Shown here one piece after another: positions 62,811 through 62,829 of a stretch of 62,829 nucleotides of DNA; position 1 is the stretch's first letter; each line of letters begins with the position of its first letter. Both the position numbers and the translations under genes were made by a program. The stretch is from Burkholderiales bacterium 70-64 (GTDB lineage Bacteria > Pseudomonadota > Gammaproteobacteria > Burkholderiales > Burkholderiaceae_E), in assembly GCA_001898645.1 (NCBI GenBank), contig MKUQ01000033.1:1-62829 (forward strand). The letters are read 5' to 3'. The notes under the pieces were generated by a model. It searched no databases. It worked only from the letters and a program-made list of their open reading frames with translations, and was not told where the DNA came from.

Positions 62811-62829
62811 TAGGCGAGGGCGCCCTCCC

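Overview
The window is high-GC DNA of a betaproteobacterium, most likely Burkholderiales. The reasons are the DUF2863 and DUF6494 proteins, the TctC/Bug receptors, the yejABEF and beta-type sox arrangements, and third codon positions that are almost always G or C. All calls come from reading motifs and gene order; no database search was run. About 55 protein genes are supported. No rRNA, tRNA, CRISPR, transposase or integrase was seen.

Layout: (1) 1-2.0 kb, fabI-selD overlapping on the minus strand. (2) 2.0-7.6 kb, a yejABEF peptide ABC transporter. (3) 7.8-10.8 kb and 24.9-31.9 kb, an ancient neighbourhood (mltD, yafS-like methyltransferase, rnhA, dnaQ; gloB is missing) that is split twice: by a roughly 14 kb catabolic island (10.8-24.9 kb) and by an RND efflux pair (26.8-31.1 kb). 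(4) 31.9-33.1 kb, DUF2863. (5) 33.2-43.3 kb, a full thiosulfate oxidation cluster (soxS-like | soxR-C-D-Y-Z-A-X-B, a TlpA-like thioredoxin, DUF336 protein, SoxH-like hydrolase). (6) 43.4-46.4 kb, outer membrane phospholipase A and an Aer-like receptor. (7) 46.7-50 kb, an MliC-like protein and an ECF sigma / ankyrin membrane protein / secreted protein set. (8) 50-56 kb, a beta-helix protein, chorismate mutase, and a WYL regulator-DUF2868-DUF3482 GTPase unit. (9) 56-62.8 kb, a symporter-histidine kinase with a small membrane partner and a receiver-only regulator, a ScfR-like regulator, and a Tat-exported ABC binding protein.

The most interesting unit is the island. It looks like one 12-gene leftward operon with a divergent TetR gene and a tandem operator. 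It carries two copies of a thiolase-fold protein / DUF35 / acyl-CoA ligase cassette, two TctC receptors placed back to back, an enoyl-CoA hydratase, a PimC/PimD-like acyl-CoA dehydrogenase pair and a benzaldehyde-dehydrogenase-like enzyme. Both thiolase-fold proteins have Gly where thiolases have the nucleophilic Cys, and the island has no 3-hydroxyacyl-CoA dehydrogenase and no classical thiolase. I infer side-chain removal by retro-aldol cleavage (as in Ltp2/ChsH2 steroid aldolases), with the released aldehyde oxidised by the aldehyde dehydrogenase.

A second notable signal is a palindromic element of about 113-121 bp. It occurs twice, in opposite orientation, each time between convergent genes, and each copy supplies a stop codon to a neighbouring gene.
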